Assembly (NCBI RefSeq): GCF_014191875.1 | Contig: NZ_JACHXD010000025.1 | Span: 16,458 to 80,457 of the forward strand | From: Pseudoduganella violacea | Lineage (GTDB): Bacteria; Pseudomonadota; Gammaproteobacteria; Burkholderiales; Burkholderiaceae_D | Direction of reading: 5' to 3' | Length of the DNA stretch: 64,000 nucleotides | Shown: positions 7,453 through 16,051 of the stretch, piece by piece | Layout of the letters: each line of letters starts with the position of its first letter | How positions within the stretch are numbered: position 1 is the stretch's first letter | Made by a program: the position numbers and the translations under genes | The notes under the pieces: model-generated | What the model was told of the DNA's origin: nothing | The model's database searches: none | Seen by the model: only the letters and a program-made list of their open reading frames with translations

Positions 7453-9362
7453 GGTGGCACGCCCTCCTTCGCGCTGCCGCCGTCGCCTTCGGCGTCACCC
7501 GGATCGAGCAGCGCCAGGCGCCCCTTGCACAGGCGGCCACCGGCCACCGAGGCAAAAAACTGCAGGTTGGGCAGTTTGCCCAAGAGCGACATCGGCACCA
7601 GCTCGTTCATCTCCTCCGTGATCTGGGTCGAGTCAACCGCCGTGAAGTCCCCAAGGTGGCCATCGTGGGCGGTATTGCGCCCCACCTTCATATTGTGGAT
7701 GGCCGTCTGGCCGAAGGTCTCGTTGATGAACTTCTGGGTCGGCTGGTCCTTGGTGCGGAACGCGATCATATTGTTCAAGTTGCCCAGCGCCATGCGCGCC
7801 GCTTCCTCGCTGCCCAGGCGTTCGGCCAGGTCGGCAATGGTCTGCATGGCCGCCGTCGTGTAAACGCCGCCTTCGGCGCCCTTGTTCATGATCTCGATTA
7901 ACGGCTTGTTGATGACGTTCGACACCTCGTCGACAAACAGTGAGATGCGCCGGTAGCCGCCCAGGTTGTAGCGAATGCCCGAGCGCGCCGCCAGATCAGC
8001 CAGCGACATCGCGCCGATGGCCGAGGCCACCGAGGGATCGGGCAGCGAATCGAGGCAGATCAGGAGCACATGGCCGGCGCGCTCGATCTTCTCCAGATTC
8101 ATGATGGGGCGCTCGTCGTCGACGTCGAACGGATCGGGCGACAGGCTGCGGCCCAGGTCGCCCGAAGTCAGCATCGACAGGATGGGCAGGAGGTTGGCGG
8201 TGATCTTCTGGTAGTGTTCCCGGTTGTGGCGGAACACCCGCACCTGGGAATCGATGGCTTTGTCGCGCCGGGAGGCGTGGACGTGGCGCTCATAGTACTC
8301 GACGAAGGCCAACAGCTCGGCGCTGGCAATGGGCGAAGGCGATTTGATGCTGCCGCGCCGCACCCGCTCCAACAGGTGCACCAGGTCCGGCTCCGTGCGC
8401 CAGTGCATACCCAGCAACGCCTCGTAGAAACGCTCCAGCGAGCGCTCCAATACCGGCTCGATGCCGCCCTCGATGTACTGCATCAGCTTCATCAGGTTCG
8501 GGCGCATTTCCAGCCGGATCATGCCCTGCGTGACCACATTGACGGCATCCCAGCCGAAGGCCGAGAACGTCCCGGCGGTGTCGGGCGGCAGGATGGCCTG
8601 GATGCGCGACGCGATCTCGGTCGGCTTTTGCCAATTGAAGGTGAAGTCGAGGCGCGCCCCGGTTTCCGGGAAGGCCGGGTGGAACCACAGGAAGGTGTCG
8701 GGATCGCGGTAGTCGGCACAGGCGCGCATGACCAGGCGTTTGAGCCGCTGCGAATTCTTCGGGTCCAAAATGATGACCACGTCGCCCCGGCGGATCGCCT
8801 GCGTGATCAGCCAACCCAGACAGACGCCCTTGCCCGACTGCGTGGTGCCAACGACTAACGTGCCGCCTTCGAAATTTTGCAACGGGCGCATCAGCACCTG
8901 TTCGCTGCGCTCAACACCGTGGATGTAAGGCAGGCCGATCTCGGCGTCCGGCTGCGGATTGTCCACATAGCCCAACAACAGCAGGAGCGCCGGCGCGATA
9001 CGCATTTCCCGGTAGTCGATCTTGGCCAGCTCATACAGGCGCTGGGAATGGATCGGCAACCATTCGAAGCCGAAACCAAAGACCACCTGGCCGGGGTCCC
9101 TGGTCAGCACCGCCAAGTCGCCTGTCGTGATGCGCTGCATGGCCCGGCCGGAGAGCGCCGCGCGGATGGCGACGATGCGCAGTCCCTGGCGCAGGCGCAC
9201 GATGGCCATCACCACGCACAGCGCCAGCAGGAAGAGGCCCAGGCGATACGGAATGGCCTGGGGCGTGAACGCCAGGTAGGCCAGTGCCCCGCCCCCCCAG
9301 CATGCGGCGGCCCGAAGCTCCAGCGGGCTGCGCCATGGCATCTCATACTGGCGCAGCAGCAT
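7449..9362 (-). CDS. traD: Type IV coupling protein TraD
   Basis: A 637-residue VirD4/TraD-class ATPase that brings the relaxase-DNA complex to the secretion channel. Two N-terminal membrane helices (about residues 18-55) are followed by Walker A VVGTTQSGKG (about residue 173), a Walker B-like stretch (ISLFVDEVSNV, about residue 466) and the TraD/TraG phrase TTAAMQTIADLAERLG. The start is supported by GGGAGAAGG. It overlaps the end of traI by 20 bases and the DUF4400 start by 4, giving a tight traI-traD-DUF4400 unit as in SXT-type elements. Confidence 0.9.
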   Translation of the reverse strand: MLLRQYEMPWRSPLELRAAACWGGGALAYLAFTPQAIPYRLGLFLLALCVVMAIVRLRQGLRIVAIRAALSGRAMQRITTGDLAVLTRDPGQVVFGFGFEWLPIHSQRLYELAKIDYREMRIAPALLLLLGYVDNPQPDAEIGLPYIHGVERSEQVLMRPLQNFEGGTLVVGTTQSGKGVCLGWLITQAIRRGDVVIILDPKNSQRLKRLVMRACADYRDPDTFLWFHPAFPETGARLDFTFNWQKPTEIASRIQAILPPDTAGTFSAFGWDAVNVVTQGMIRLEMRPNLMKLMQYIEGGIEPVLERSLERFYEALLGMHWRTEPDLVHLLERVRRGSIKSPSPIASAELLAFVEYYERHVHASRRDKAIDSQVRVFRHNREHYQKITANLLPILSMLTSGDLGRSLSPDPFDVDDERPIMNLEKIERAGHVLLICLDSLPDPSVASAIGAMSLADLAARSGIRYNLGGYRRISLFVDEVSNVINKPLIEIMNKGAEGGVYTTAAMQTIADLAERLGSEEAARMALGNLNNMIAFRTKDQPTQKFINETFGQTAIHNMKVGRNTAHDGHLGDFTAVDSTQITEEMNELVPMSLLGKLPNLQFFASVAGGRLCKGRLALLDPGDAEGDGGSAKEGVPP

Positions 9363-11283
9363 CGCCTTCTCCCGGTGTCGCCGCCGCGTCCGGCACCATG
9401 AACTGCGGCGCGATCAACAGGCCCGGCCGCTTGACGCCCTGGATCACCCGCGTCTGGATGGCCTCGCCATCGGCCTGCAGCGCCAGCATGTCGGCATCGG
9501 CCAGGGCGCGCAATGCCTGGCGCGCATCCAAGCCCCGCGCCGCCAGTTCGGGCAAAGGAATGAACAGTCCGGCTTGCGTACGCAGGCTGGGCGCATCCGG
9601 CGCAGTGGCAATCGCCTGCAGGGCCGCTGCCACGGTCGGATTGAGGCGCAGCGGCATCTTCAAACCATGGGTTGCCTGCAGCACCAGGTCGCCACTAACG
9701 GCGTTGCGCTGACGGGGCTTGCGGGGCCGGCGCAACGTTGGCGGCGCCGCTTCGGCGGCCGCTGCCGCCCGGCTCCCATGCTCGTCCTCGGCCACCGGCC
9801 CAGGCGATATCGCGATCGCAGGCAAGCGCAACTGCGTGTCGGCCTCCTTGGCTGGCGCCCCCTTCCCCGGCCGTGCAGGCGGCGCTGGTGCGGGTGTTGG
9901 CTCGAACCGCTCGAACGGCTCGCCTGGGTCGCATGGCTCACCTAGATCACATGGCTCGCACGGTGCGTATGGTTCCGGTGGCGCGGCCGATGGGGCTGGG
10001 GCTGGGGCTGGGGCTGGGGCCGGTGACGGCGATGCGTCACCCGGCGCGCCGCGCGCGGGCTCGGCATGCGCCTGCGGGGGAGCCCTGCCGGCAAGGTGGC
10101 CATCGAGCGGCTCGGGCTGGGGCGAGAGCACCGCCAGGATGGTTCCAGCGGAGACGAAGCGGATGGCGTCCAGCGGTTCCGGCACGCCGGGCGGCCAGAT
10201 CGCCAGCACCGCCCCCTGCCCTTCCCGGCTGGCGACCAGGCCGGCGGCGACTAGCATGGCCAGCATGGCATCCGGCGACTGCGGCACGCCGGGCAGACGC
10301 TCGTCGTCGAGCCGCCGGATGATATCGGCCAGGCCGTTCGGCCAGACCATGAACAGGCCATCCCTGCCGAACCACAGGCGGGAGCGGCCGATATTGGGTT
10401 GCCAGGCCTGGTGCGTGACCACCAGCTCGCGCACCACATCGATCACATGCCGCGCCAGGTAGACGGGCGGCTTGCGCGCACCGGCGCCATCGCCCTCCGC
10501 GCGTAGATTGCGGTTGATGACCAGCACGGCCGCATGGCGCACCAGACGGTCCATCACATTGTGCTCGTGGTACATCGCGGTACCGGCAATCGAGGCCAAC
10601 ATCTGCGGCACGATCACCGTGTTGCCTTCCGCCAGATCCGCCATGGTCGCTGCGGGCACAATCATGGGCAGTGCAAACAGCCCCAGCATGCGCGTTTCCG
10701 GACCGCTATTCCAGCGGACGCGCAACCGCGCGAGCTGGCGCTGTTCGAGCCAGCGTGTCAAAGGGGTCAGATAAGGCTGCCAGCACCCGTCGCCCTCGTC
10801 GTATACCGCCACCTGGCTCAAGGTACGGTGCAGTTCCGCGCACAAGCCCGCCAGGAAGGCCGCGCGGCGCCAGCGCGGTTCCAGGCGGCGGCGGTGCGAA
10901 ATGGTCAGGCGGCCCGCAAAAATCTGGGCGTCGGTTGCCTGCAAGGCAAAGAAGGCGGTCTCCAGGCCCAGGCGCGCCAGGCCGCCGGCGCCGCTGAAGT
11001 AGCTGTCGGGCGTGGCGGGCAAGGCGTTGACGAAGTACAGGTAGCCGCGAATGGGGGCCAGCAGGTCAGCGGCAAAGGTGGCGGGATCGCTGCCGTAGCA
11101 GAGTTTGATGCGGCCAATCAGATCGGCGTGTTCGGCCAGCATCGCCTCCACGGACTGCGCGGCCATGCCCACGCTGGCTGTATCCTGGGCCGGGGCCGGG
11201 TCGACTGCTGGCGCGGCAGGCACGCTGGCGGCCCCTATGCTGCGGGCGCGCGCCAGGAAGGCGGAAAATCGGTGCAAGAGCAT
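9343..11283 (-). CDS. traI: MobH-type relaxase TraI (TraI_2 domain)
   Basis: A protein of about 646 residues from the ATG at 11283; a TTG at 11343 would add 20. The N-terminal ~350 residues match the TraI_2/MobH relaxase domain (LLAPIRGYLYFVNALPATP, GGLARLGLETAFFALQATD, LEPRWRRAAFLAGL). It should nick the ICE origin of transfer. The His and Asp positions that form the HD metal site in SXT-type MobH proteins are occupied by other residues here (GGLARL in place of GGL.xH; LCAELHR in place of LLHDxGK), which I recall as typical of the clc/PFGI branch. A Pro/Ala- and Cys-rich linker precedes a C-terminal DNA-binding-like region. Directly follows the FlhC-like gene. Confidence 0.83.
   Translation of the reverse strand: MLLHRFSAFLARARSIGAASVPAAPAVDPAPAQDTASVGMAAQSVEAMLAEHADLIGRIKLCYGSDPATFAADLLAPIRGYLYFVNALPATPDSYFSGAGGLARLGLETAFFALQATDAQIFAGRLTISHRRRLEPRWRRAAFLAGLCAELHRTLSQVAVYDEGDGCWQPYLTPLTRWLEQRQLARLRVRWNSGPETRMLGLFALPMIVPAATMADLAEGNTVIVPQMLASIAGTAMYHEHNVMDRLVRHAAVLVINRNLRAEGDGAGARKPPVYLARHVIDVVRELVVTHQAWQPNIGRSRLWFGRDGLFMVWPNGLADIIRRLDDERLPGVPQSPDAMLAMLVAAGLVASREGQGAVLAIWPPGVPEPLDAIRFVSAGTILAVLSPQPEPLDGHLAGRAPPQAHAEPARGAPGDASPSPAPAPAPAPAPSAAPPEPYAPCEPCDLGEPCDPGEPFERFEPTPAPAPPARPGKGAPAKEADTQLRLPAIAISPGPVAEDEHGSRAAAAAEAAPPTLRRPRKPRQRNAVSGDLVLQATHGLKMPLRLNPTVAAALQAIATAPDAPSLRTQAGLFIPLPELAARGLDARQALRALADADMLALQADGEAIQTRVIQGVKRPGLLIAPQFMVPDAAATPGEGDAAAPV
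9991..10020. repeat. TGGGGC hexanucleotide x5 inside traI
   Basis: Five perfect tandem copies of TGGGGC (9991-10020) encode a PAPAPAPAPA run on the minus strand. Because the unit is six bases, slippage changes linker length but not frame. Just beside it (9908-9965) an imperfect repeat encodes CEPCDLGEPCDPGEP, a Cys-rich patch. Confidence 0.8.
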
Positions 11284-11358
11284 GGCTGGCAGGAAGGGAC
11301 ATTGGGCCGGCCCAGTGTGGCGTGCCCACTTCGCCCCGTCCAAGCAAAACCGGGGACG

Positions 11359-11970
11359 CTAGGGCGTGCTTTCGTCCAAGGACGGCCAGGCGGGCCAGTC
11401 GAGGAGATCGGCGGGCGCCGCCAGGGGCAGATAGTGCGCCTGGATCCGCGTATCGCGCCAGTAGCGCTTCAAGAGCTTGCAGAAGACGCAACCCGACTGG
11501 TCGCCGCTGCAGTCGCCCAGCGACACCAGATAGCGCGAATGGCAGATGGCGCAAGCACGCAGGGCCAATTGGGGACTACTGCAATTCCAGATCCCTTCCA
11601 GATCGCACACCAGATTAAAGGCCCGCTCGAACGAGATGCGGGGAGCGGCGGTACAGCGCTCCGCATACATGCGGTAGGCCGCCACCAAGGCTTCGCCCGG
11701 GCGGCACAGCTGTTCCGCCAACAAGGTCGCGCAGATCGCCCCGAACACGGAAGCTTCGGCCCGTTCGATCGTACTGCCCAGGTGATACCAGTCGCAGGAC
11801 TCGGGCCAGCGTCCGCTGGCTGACGGCACTTCCCGGTAGAAATAATCGCGCAGCAGGGACATGCTCAAGCCCGTGATGCGCGATACCGTGCGGATGCGGG
11901 CACCCAGCGCCACGCAGGATTTGGCCAGTTGCAGTGCCCTGATATGGGTATCCACGAACGCCGCGCCCAT
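11359..11970 (-). CDS. FlhC-like transcriptional activator (SetC/AcaC type)
   Basis: A 203-residue FlhC-family protein. The N-terminal helical part (ALQLAKSCVALGARIRTVSRITGLS) is the FlhC core, and the C-terminal zinc site is present as CAIC, then C and a final CVFC (about residues 142-166). In SXT (SetC) and IncC plasmids (AcaC) such proteins form FlhD4C2-like complexes that switch on all transfer genes. Here it follows the FlhD-like gene by 15 bases and directly precedes traI. With the cI-type repressor across the shared intergenic region it forms a SetR/SetCD-like switch. Flagellar control is unlikely in this context. Confidence 0.85.
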   Translation of the reverse strand: MGAAFVDTHIRALQLAKSCVALGARIRTVSRITGLSMSLLRDYFYREVPSASGRWPESCDWYHLGSTIERAEASVFGAICATLLAEQLCRPGEALVAAYRMYAERCTAAPRISFERAFNLVCDLEGIWNCSSPQLALRACAICHSRYLVSLGDCSGDQSGCVFCKLLKRYWRDTRIQAHYLPLAAPADLLDWPAWPSLDESTP

Positions 11971-11985
11971 GTCCGCCCCCGATAA

Positions 11986-12318
11986 CTAGGCAGCGGCCTG
12001 GCTGGCGGCCCGCTCTCCGGGTGGCCGGACCGGCGGCCGGGCGCCCACCGTGCACAAGGTCATGGCCAAGCCCGGCGGCGCATCCAGCAGCTCAGCCAAG
12101 TTACCGACCGGTTTGAACAGGCTTTCGTGCGGCATATTGGCCGCCAACACCTGCAGCTGGCTCACGCTCATGCTGGCTAAGCGGGCGGCGCATGTCCGGT
12201 CCAAGTGGAACTTATAAGCCGCCGCGGCGCGGTCGCTCTTTAAGCAGGCCTGGATGGTCAGCAGGAAATTCAGGTTGAGGTACTGCACTTCGGTCAATGC
12301 AATGGCATGGTCCATCAT
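11986..12318 (-). CDS. FlhD-like transcriptional activator (SetD/AcaD type)
   Basis: A 110-residue FlhD-family protein: EVQYLNLNFLLTIQACLKSDRAAAAYKFHLD is the family's helical core, followed by LASMSVSQLQVLAANMPHESLFKP. The tail is Pro/Arg/Ala-rich. A strong GGAGG site precedes two adjacent ATGs (12318 and 12315); the second has better spacing. It is the partner of the FlhC-like protein encoded 15 bases downstream, and their complex should activate ICE transfer genes. Transcription starts in the region shared with the divergent repressor. Confidence 0.85.
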   Translation of the reverse strand: MMDHAIALTEVQYLNLNFLLTIQACLKSDRAAAAYKFHLDRTCAARLASMSVSQLQVLAANMPHESLFKPVGNLAELLDAPPGLAMTLCTVGARPPVRPPGERAASQAAA

Positions 12319-12640
12319 GACACCTCCGTTGTGCCCCGTTGTGGCGGGGCGTGGTCATTGCCCAGGTAGCGATTGGCGGTGCAACATGGCACCCTGCCCT
12401 GCTGTTGCCTGCCAGGTGATGCCGGCCTCGCAGCACACCATCACAAGTCAGGCTATACCCCGTTGCCAGACCGGTCAATAGCAAGTGCTGTTCGTGTGCA
12501 CTGCAAAACGATATCCCTCTTGACTCCGATTCGCTTTCGAGTAGATGCTAGCGTTATGTAGCATTTTGAAATCATCCGATACAACAAATAGCAACTGCTC
12601 AAAACTCCCCAAACCTGCATCCCACCATAGCGACTGCCCC
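12319..12640. promoter_or_regulatory. Shared control region between FlhDC-like activators and repressor
   Basis: A 322-base region without genes, more AT-rich in its right half. It holds a rightward promoter candidate TTGACT (12520-12525), 16 bases, TAGATG (12542-12547), whose -10 touches an inverted repeat, ATGCTA (12545-12550) with TAGCAT (12559-12564). Two near-identical sites, AATAGCAAGTGCT (12477-12489) and AATAGCAACTGCT (12587-12599), lie exactly 110 bases apart; each contains a small palindrome AGCA-N2-TGCT. All three share the half-site AGCA/TGCT, so they look like operators for the repressor at 12641. Confidence 0.6.
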
Positions 12641-13336
12641 ATGGAGACGAACCTGTGCAGCACACCGCTTTCCCGTCAGCAGGCTCAGCAACTCGATCTT
12701 CACCTCATTCCCGGCCTATGCAACCGGCTGATCGCGGAGATGGCAATGCGCAACATCTCGCCCCATCAGTACATTCCCTTTCTCAGCGAACTGACCGGCC
12801 GGGCACCGCAGACCGTGGCGCGCTGGATCGATCCCGACCACCCGGGCATGCCCGACCTGTCGTCACTGGCCGTGCTGTCCATCCAGTTCGGCACCGATGT
12901 CGGCTGGCTGCTTGGGCTGGCGCGCGAACGCGCGCCCCTGGTACAAAGCCAGCTGCCGCCGGCACTCCTGTCGCAGGTCTGTCCTGACAGCCCCGCTTGC
13001 GCCAGTTGGCTGCCCCCGTTACTGGCACACGCCCAGGCGCACGCGCGGCATCCGGTGGCCATCATGCGCGGCAAAGACATGGCGCCCTTGATTGCGGACG
13101 GCGCCCCCTTTTTTTACGACGACACCGTTCGCCAGGTCGAGGGCAACGGCGTCTATCTGCTGCGGCACCAGGACAAACTGCTGGTGCGCCATATCGCTAT
13201 CCAGGTCGGCAGCGGCTTGCTGCTGCGCTGCGAGAACGCCCATTACGGCGCGACGCTGATCCGCGACAGGAGCCGGCAGCGCAGCCTGGAGATACTCGGC
13301 AAGGTGGTGCTGGCGATCAATGCCTGTCCGCTCTAG
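12641..13336 (+). CDS. cI/SetR-like repressor with S24-type C-terminal domain
   Basis: About 231 residues from the ATG at 12641. The alternative start at 12545 lies inside an operator-like palindrome and is less likely. The N-terminus is an atypical helix-turn-helix region (ISPHQYIPFLSELTGRAPQTVARWIDPDHPGMPDLSSLAVLSIQFGTDVGWLLGL), the C-terminus an S24/LexA-type domain. In the family GDSM carries the catalytic Ser; here the same place reads RGKDM, so Ser is replaced by Asp, while the general-base Lys appears kept in DKLLVRHI. It should still dimerise and bind DNA but not cleave itself. Divergent from the FlhDC-like activators. Confidence 0.75.
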   Translation: METNLCSTPLSRQQAQQLDLHLIPGLCNRLIAEMAMRNISPHQYIPFLSELTGRAPQTVARWIDPDHPGMPDLSSLAVLSIQFGTDVGWLLGLARERAPLVQSQLPPALLSQVCPDSPACASWLPPLLAHAQAHARHPVAIMRGKDMAPLIADGAPFFYDDTVRQVEGNGVYLLRHQDKLLVRHIAIQVGSGLLLRCENAHYGATLIRDRSRQRSLEILGKVVLAINACPL

Positions 13337-13433
13337 GCGCTGACGCGCCGCCAACAGCCAACGACAAACCGGCTGCCCGGTGGCGATGCCACCGAGCCGC
13401 GCAGTTTGTCGTCCGCCTGCAGCACGCCGGGGC

Positions 13434-14501
13434 TTACGCCGCCTCGGCCAGTTGCTGCCATTCCCCCTGGCTCAAGGCCAGGAGCTTACCGCCGATCTCC
13501 TCGAATTCCGTGGCGCGATCGTAGTCGTCCACTTCCTGCGAGTAACCGGTGACGGCGTTGACCAGGCCGTAGCCGGTCAGGTCGCGCTCTTCGATCAGGT
13601 GGCGCAGCACACCGGCGCACTCTGCCTCGTTCAATGCATACCGGTTGGCCAGCACCTCCACCACCTTGACCGGGTTGCCCCGCAGTGGGATGCCCATGGT
13701 CTTGCGCATCTTCTCCGAGAGCAGTTCGAAGGTCGTCTCCGACACCGCCGCCTGCACCATATCGCGCACCTTCAGGAACACCGCCTTGTCGTCGGCCTCC
13801 AGGGTATCGTCCTTGAAGACCAGCACGGCATCGTCATCGGCCACCAGCGCGCGCCCCGCATGGTTCTTGCGCATGCTACGGTCGCAGACGATCAGGCCAT
13901 TGCTGCACACGAGCCGGTACAGCAGCGGCTCCACGCGCAGGGTGCCGCATCCGACCTCCGAATTACTGACAATAACACCGGCCTGCAACACATCGCCCGG
14001 CGCCACCTCGCACGTCGTCTTGGCGCTGACCACCTTCAGGTACAGCTTCGCTTCGGTCAGTTCGACCGATTCGAACCTGGCGCCAGGCAATTGCTGCAGG
14101 ATCGGCAGCACGCTTTTGGCCAGCTCGAAGTTGTCCAGGCGGCGGTAACGTGTGGACAAGAACGCACGTGCCCGGCCATCCAGGGTGCGCAGCAGGTAGC
14201 TGTCCGGGGCATTGAGCTTGAGCCAGCCATTGATGTTCTGGTCCAGCAGCTCCGGATAGTCGGCGCGCATGCGCTTGAAGTACGACAGCGGAATATCGAG
14301 CCGTTTGGCCAACTGGCCGCAGGCCAGGTCGTTGAGCGGGTAGCGCACCGCGCCACCGGCCTCGTCAACCACCACATGGCACTGGCCAGAGGCATGAGTC
14401 ACGCTGTGCATCCGTTTTGCCGGCACCACCAGGTCTTTCTTTGCAGCGGCTTGGCGTTCCAGTTCGGTCGCCAAGTAAGTCAGGGAACGTCCGGTTTTCA
14501 T
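13434..14501 (-). CDS. DUF932 protein
   Basis: About 355 residues. The start at 14501 (MKTGRSL) is chosen because GGGAGA lies seven bases upstream; another ATG is five codons earlier. The protein is soluble and matches DUF932 (phage/plasmid-like protein): LDIPLSYFKRMRADYPELL, LDGRARAFLSTRYRRLDNFEL, an IVSNSEVGCGTLRVEPLLYRLVCSNGL segment and a helical C-terminus. The family is common on plasmids and ICEs near replication and recombination genes; the molecular role is unknown. It is encoded downstream of the primase gene on the same strand. Confidence 0.8.
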   Translation of the reverse strand: MKTGRSLTYLATELERQAAAKKDLVVPAKRMHSVTHASGQCHVVVDEAGGAVRYPLNDLACGQLAKRLDIPLSYFKRMRADYPELLDQNINGWLKLNAPDSYLLRTLDGRARAFLSTRYRRLDNFELAKSVLPILQQLPGARFESVELTEAKLYLKVVSAKTTCEVAPGDVLQAGVIVSNSEVGCGTLRVEPLLYRLVCSNGLIVCDRSMRKNHAGRALVADDDAVLVFKDDTLEADDKAVFLKVRDMVQAAVSETTFELLSEKMRKTMGIPLRGNPVKVVEVLANRYALNEAECAGVLRHLIEERDLTGYGLVNAVTGYSQEVDDYDRATEFEEIGGKLLALSQGEWQQLAEAA

Positions 14502-14645
14502 CGTGGTTTCTCCCATCAGATTGCGAATGCCCCTCCCCTGCCGGGGACGAGCCCCGCGGGGTCAATCATCTGCGCCGGCCTCTCGGTGGCGCCTGTGTGC
14601 CCATGCACACCCTGCTCTGGCAGAGCTGCCAGTGTTACACCGTCC

Positions 14646-15650
14646 TCACGCCGCCTGCATCACTGGCGCCGCATGTTGGGTCAGCACATCGGCCCAGTCA
14701 GCGCCACCGGCACGGGGAATGAAGACTTCGGCGCGCCGGTTGATGCTGCGCTGCCGCTCCTTCATGAAACTGCGTGCCAGGCCATACGCGGCGGCCTGGC
14801 CGTCAAACATCGCGTCGGCATCGTTGTCGCCGTAAATGCGCAAGTGCCGCACCTGCTCCGGTATCCACAGCCGCTCCAGATTGCCGGCGCAGATGCCGAT
14901 CCACACCGGTTGGCCGGTGCGCTTGAAAATGGCCAGACCGGTTTCGATGCCTTCACACACCGCCAGCTCCTCGCCGGCCGGTGCCAGGCGGATCGCGCCG
15001 CCCTGCATGCCGTCGCCCAGCAGCTTCTTGGCGTTGCGCCCTTGTACCTTGGCCCCCTGTTCCAGATAGGTCCGGTGCAGGGACACTGTGGCGCCGTGAC
15101 GGTCTTGCACACGGGCCACCATGGCGGCGTAACGGCCGACCAGGACCGGTTTGCCGTTGGCCGCGTCTCTCTCGTAATACGCCAGCGACGGGTGGCAGCG
15201 CAACGCCTGCGGATAGCAGGCCATTCCCAGGCCGCGGCCGCACAGGTAGCGATCAACATGGTCGCCAGCCGCAACGGGCTGGCTTTCGGCCAGGAGGCGA
15301 CGCAGCATGCGCGCCGTCTCCCGCGCCGGCGGCGGGATCGGCGCGGCAAGCTGCACCATCCCCAGCCACACCTCGACATGCCGCAAGGCTGTCGTGGCGT
15401 TCCAGCCGAAGTAGCCCATCAGCAGCTTGAAGCCGCCACCGGCCCCGCAGGCGCGGCAGACATAATTGCCGTCACCATATTTGTCGGTGTATTGAAAACG
15501 GTCGGTGCCACCGCAGCCTGCCAGTGGGCAGGGTTGGTTGCGCCGGTTCAGCACCGTCTCCGCCACGCCCAGCGCCTGCAGCAAGCCCGTCCAGCGGCCC
15601 GTCGCCTGCTCCCGTGCGCGCTCGAAGCGTGCCCGCAGTTGTTCATTCAT
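14646..15650 (-). CDS. P4-type DNA primase (zinc ribbon + TOPRIM)
   Basis: A 334-residue protein preceded by AGGAGG. The N-terminus has the primase zinc ribbon with CPLAGC and CRAC (about residues 41-70; GGTDRFQYTD between them). The C-terminal half is a TOPRIM region: LAVCEGIETGLAI (acidic motif, about residue 230) and LRIYGDNDAD (DxD, about residue 273). There is no helicase domain, so it is shorter than P4 alpha. It probably makes primers on single-stranded ICE DNA after transfer or during plasmid-like replication. Same strand as the DUF932 gene. Confidence 0.87.
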   Translation of the reverse strand: MNEQLRARFERAREQATGRWTGLLQALGVAETVLNRRNQPCPLAGCGGTDRFQYTDKYGDGNYVCRACGAGGGFKLLMGYFGWNATTALRHVEVWLGMVQLAAPIPPPARETARMLRRLLAESQPVAAGDHVDRYLCGRGLGMACYPQALRCHPSLAYYERDAANGKPVLVGRYAAMVARVQDRHGATVSLHRTYLEQGAKVQGRNAKKLLGDGMQGGAIRLAPAGEELAVCEGIETGLAIFKRTGQPVWIGICAGNLERLWIPEQVRHLRIYGDNDADAMFDGQAAAYGLARSFMKERQRSINRRAEVFIPRAGGADWADVLTQHAAPVMQAA

Positions 15651-15677
15651 GGCATGCCTCCTGCCCGTACACCGGCC

Positions 15678-15986
15678 TTATTCGGCCAGGCGCCGCGTGA
15701 ATAGCATGCCCGAGCGCAGTACGTAACCGAGCATGGCCAACGGCAGCAACCGGCGCGGCAGATAGAACCGCTTGATCGGGTCGCCCCGGTTCAGGTTGCC
15801 AATCAGGTAGCCATCCCACTCGAGTGCAATGGTGACTTGCCGCTCCTGGCTGCGCAGGTGGAACTTGCGGCCGGGACCACCGGTTAACAACTCACTTTCC
15901 TTGATGAGGTAATCGAGCTCATCCTGATTCTGCACCTGCTGGTAGCACCGGCTGGGGCGCAGCGCCAATTTTTTCCTATCACACAT
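15678..15986 (-). CDS. Unknown small ICE protein
   Basis: Starts at 15986 (MCDRKKL), supported by AAGGGAG; 102 residues, no membrane segment until a mildly hydrophobic C-terminal stretch (RRLLPLAMLGYVL). Features include CYQQVQNQDELDYLIKESELL and VTIALEWDGYLIGNLNRGDPIKRFYLPRRLLP. I do not recognise the family. It ends 27 bases before the primase start and is likely in the same leftward transcript. Confidence 0.6.
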   Translation of the reverse strand: MCDRKKLALRPSRCYQQVQNQDELDYLIKESELLTGGPGRKFHLRSQERQVTIALEWDGYLIGNLNRGDPIKRFYLPRRLLPLAMLGYVLRSGMLFTRRLAE

Positions 15987-16051
15987 GATGCTCCCTTCCA
16001 TGAAATGCGCTTGCACGCGGTGCCCTGTCACACGGCCACCATCGCAAGCAG

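Noticed and set aside
9991..10020. TGGGGC tandem repeat as a phase-variation switch
   Set aside because: The unit is six bases, so slippage cannot shift the traI frame; it is reported only as a length-variable linker.
11359..12318. Flagellar master regulator flhDC
   Set aside because: The genes belong to the FlhD/FlhC family, but lie next to traI and a cI-type repressor in an ICE with no flagellar genes, so a SetCD/AcaCD-like role is far more likely.
13380..15704. 774-codon plus-strand frame across DUF932 and primase
   Set aside because: Antisense to two recognised genes with good ribosome sites; spans their intergenic gap, which no real gene would explain.
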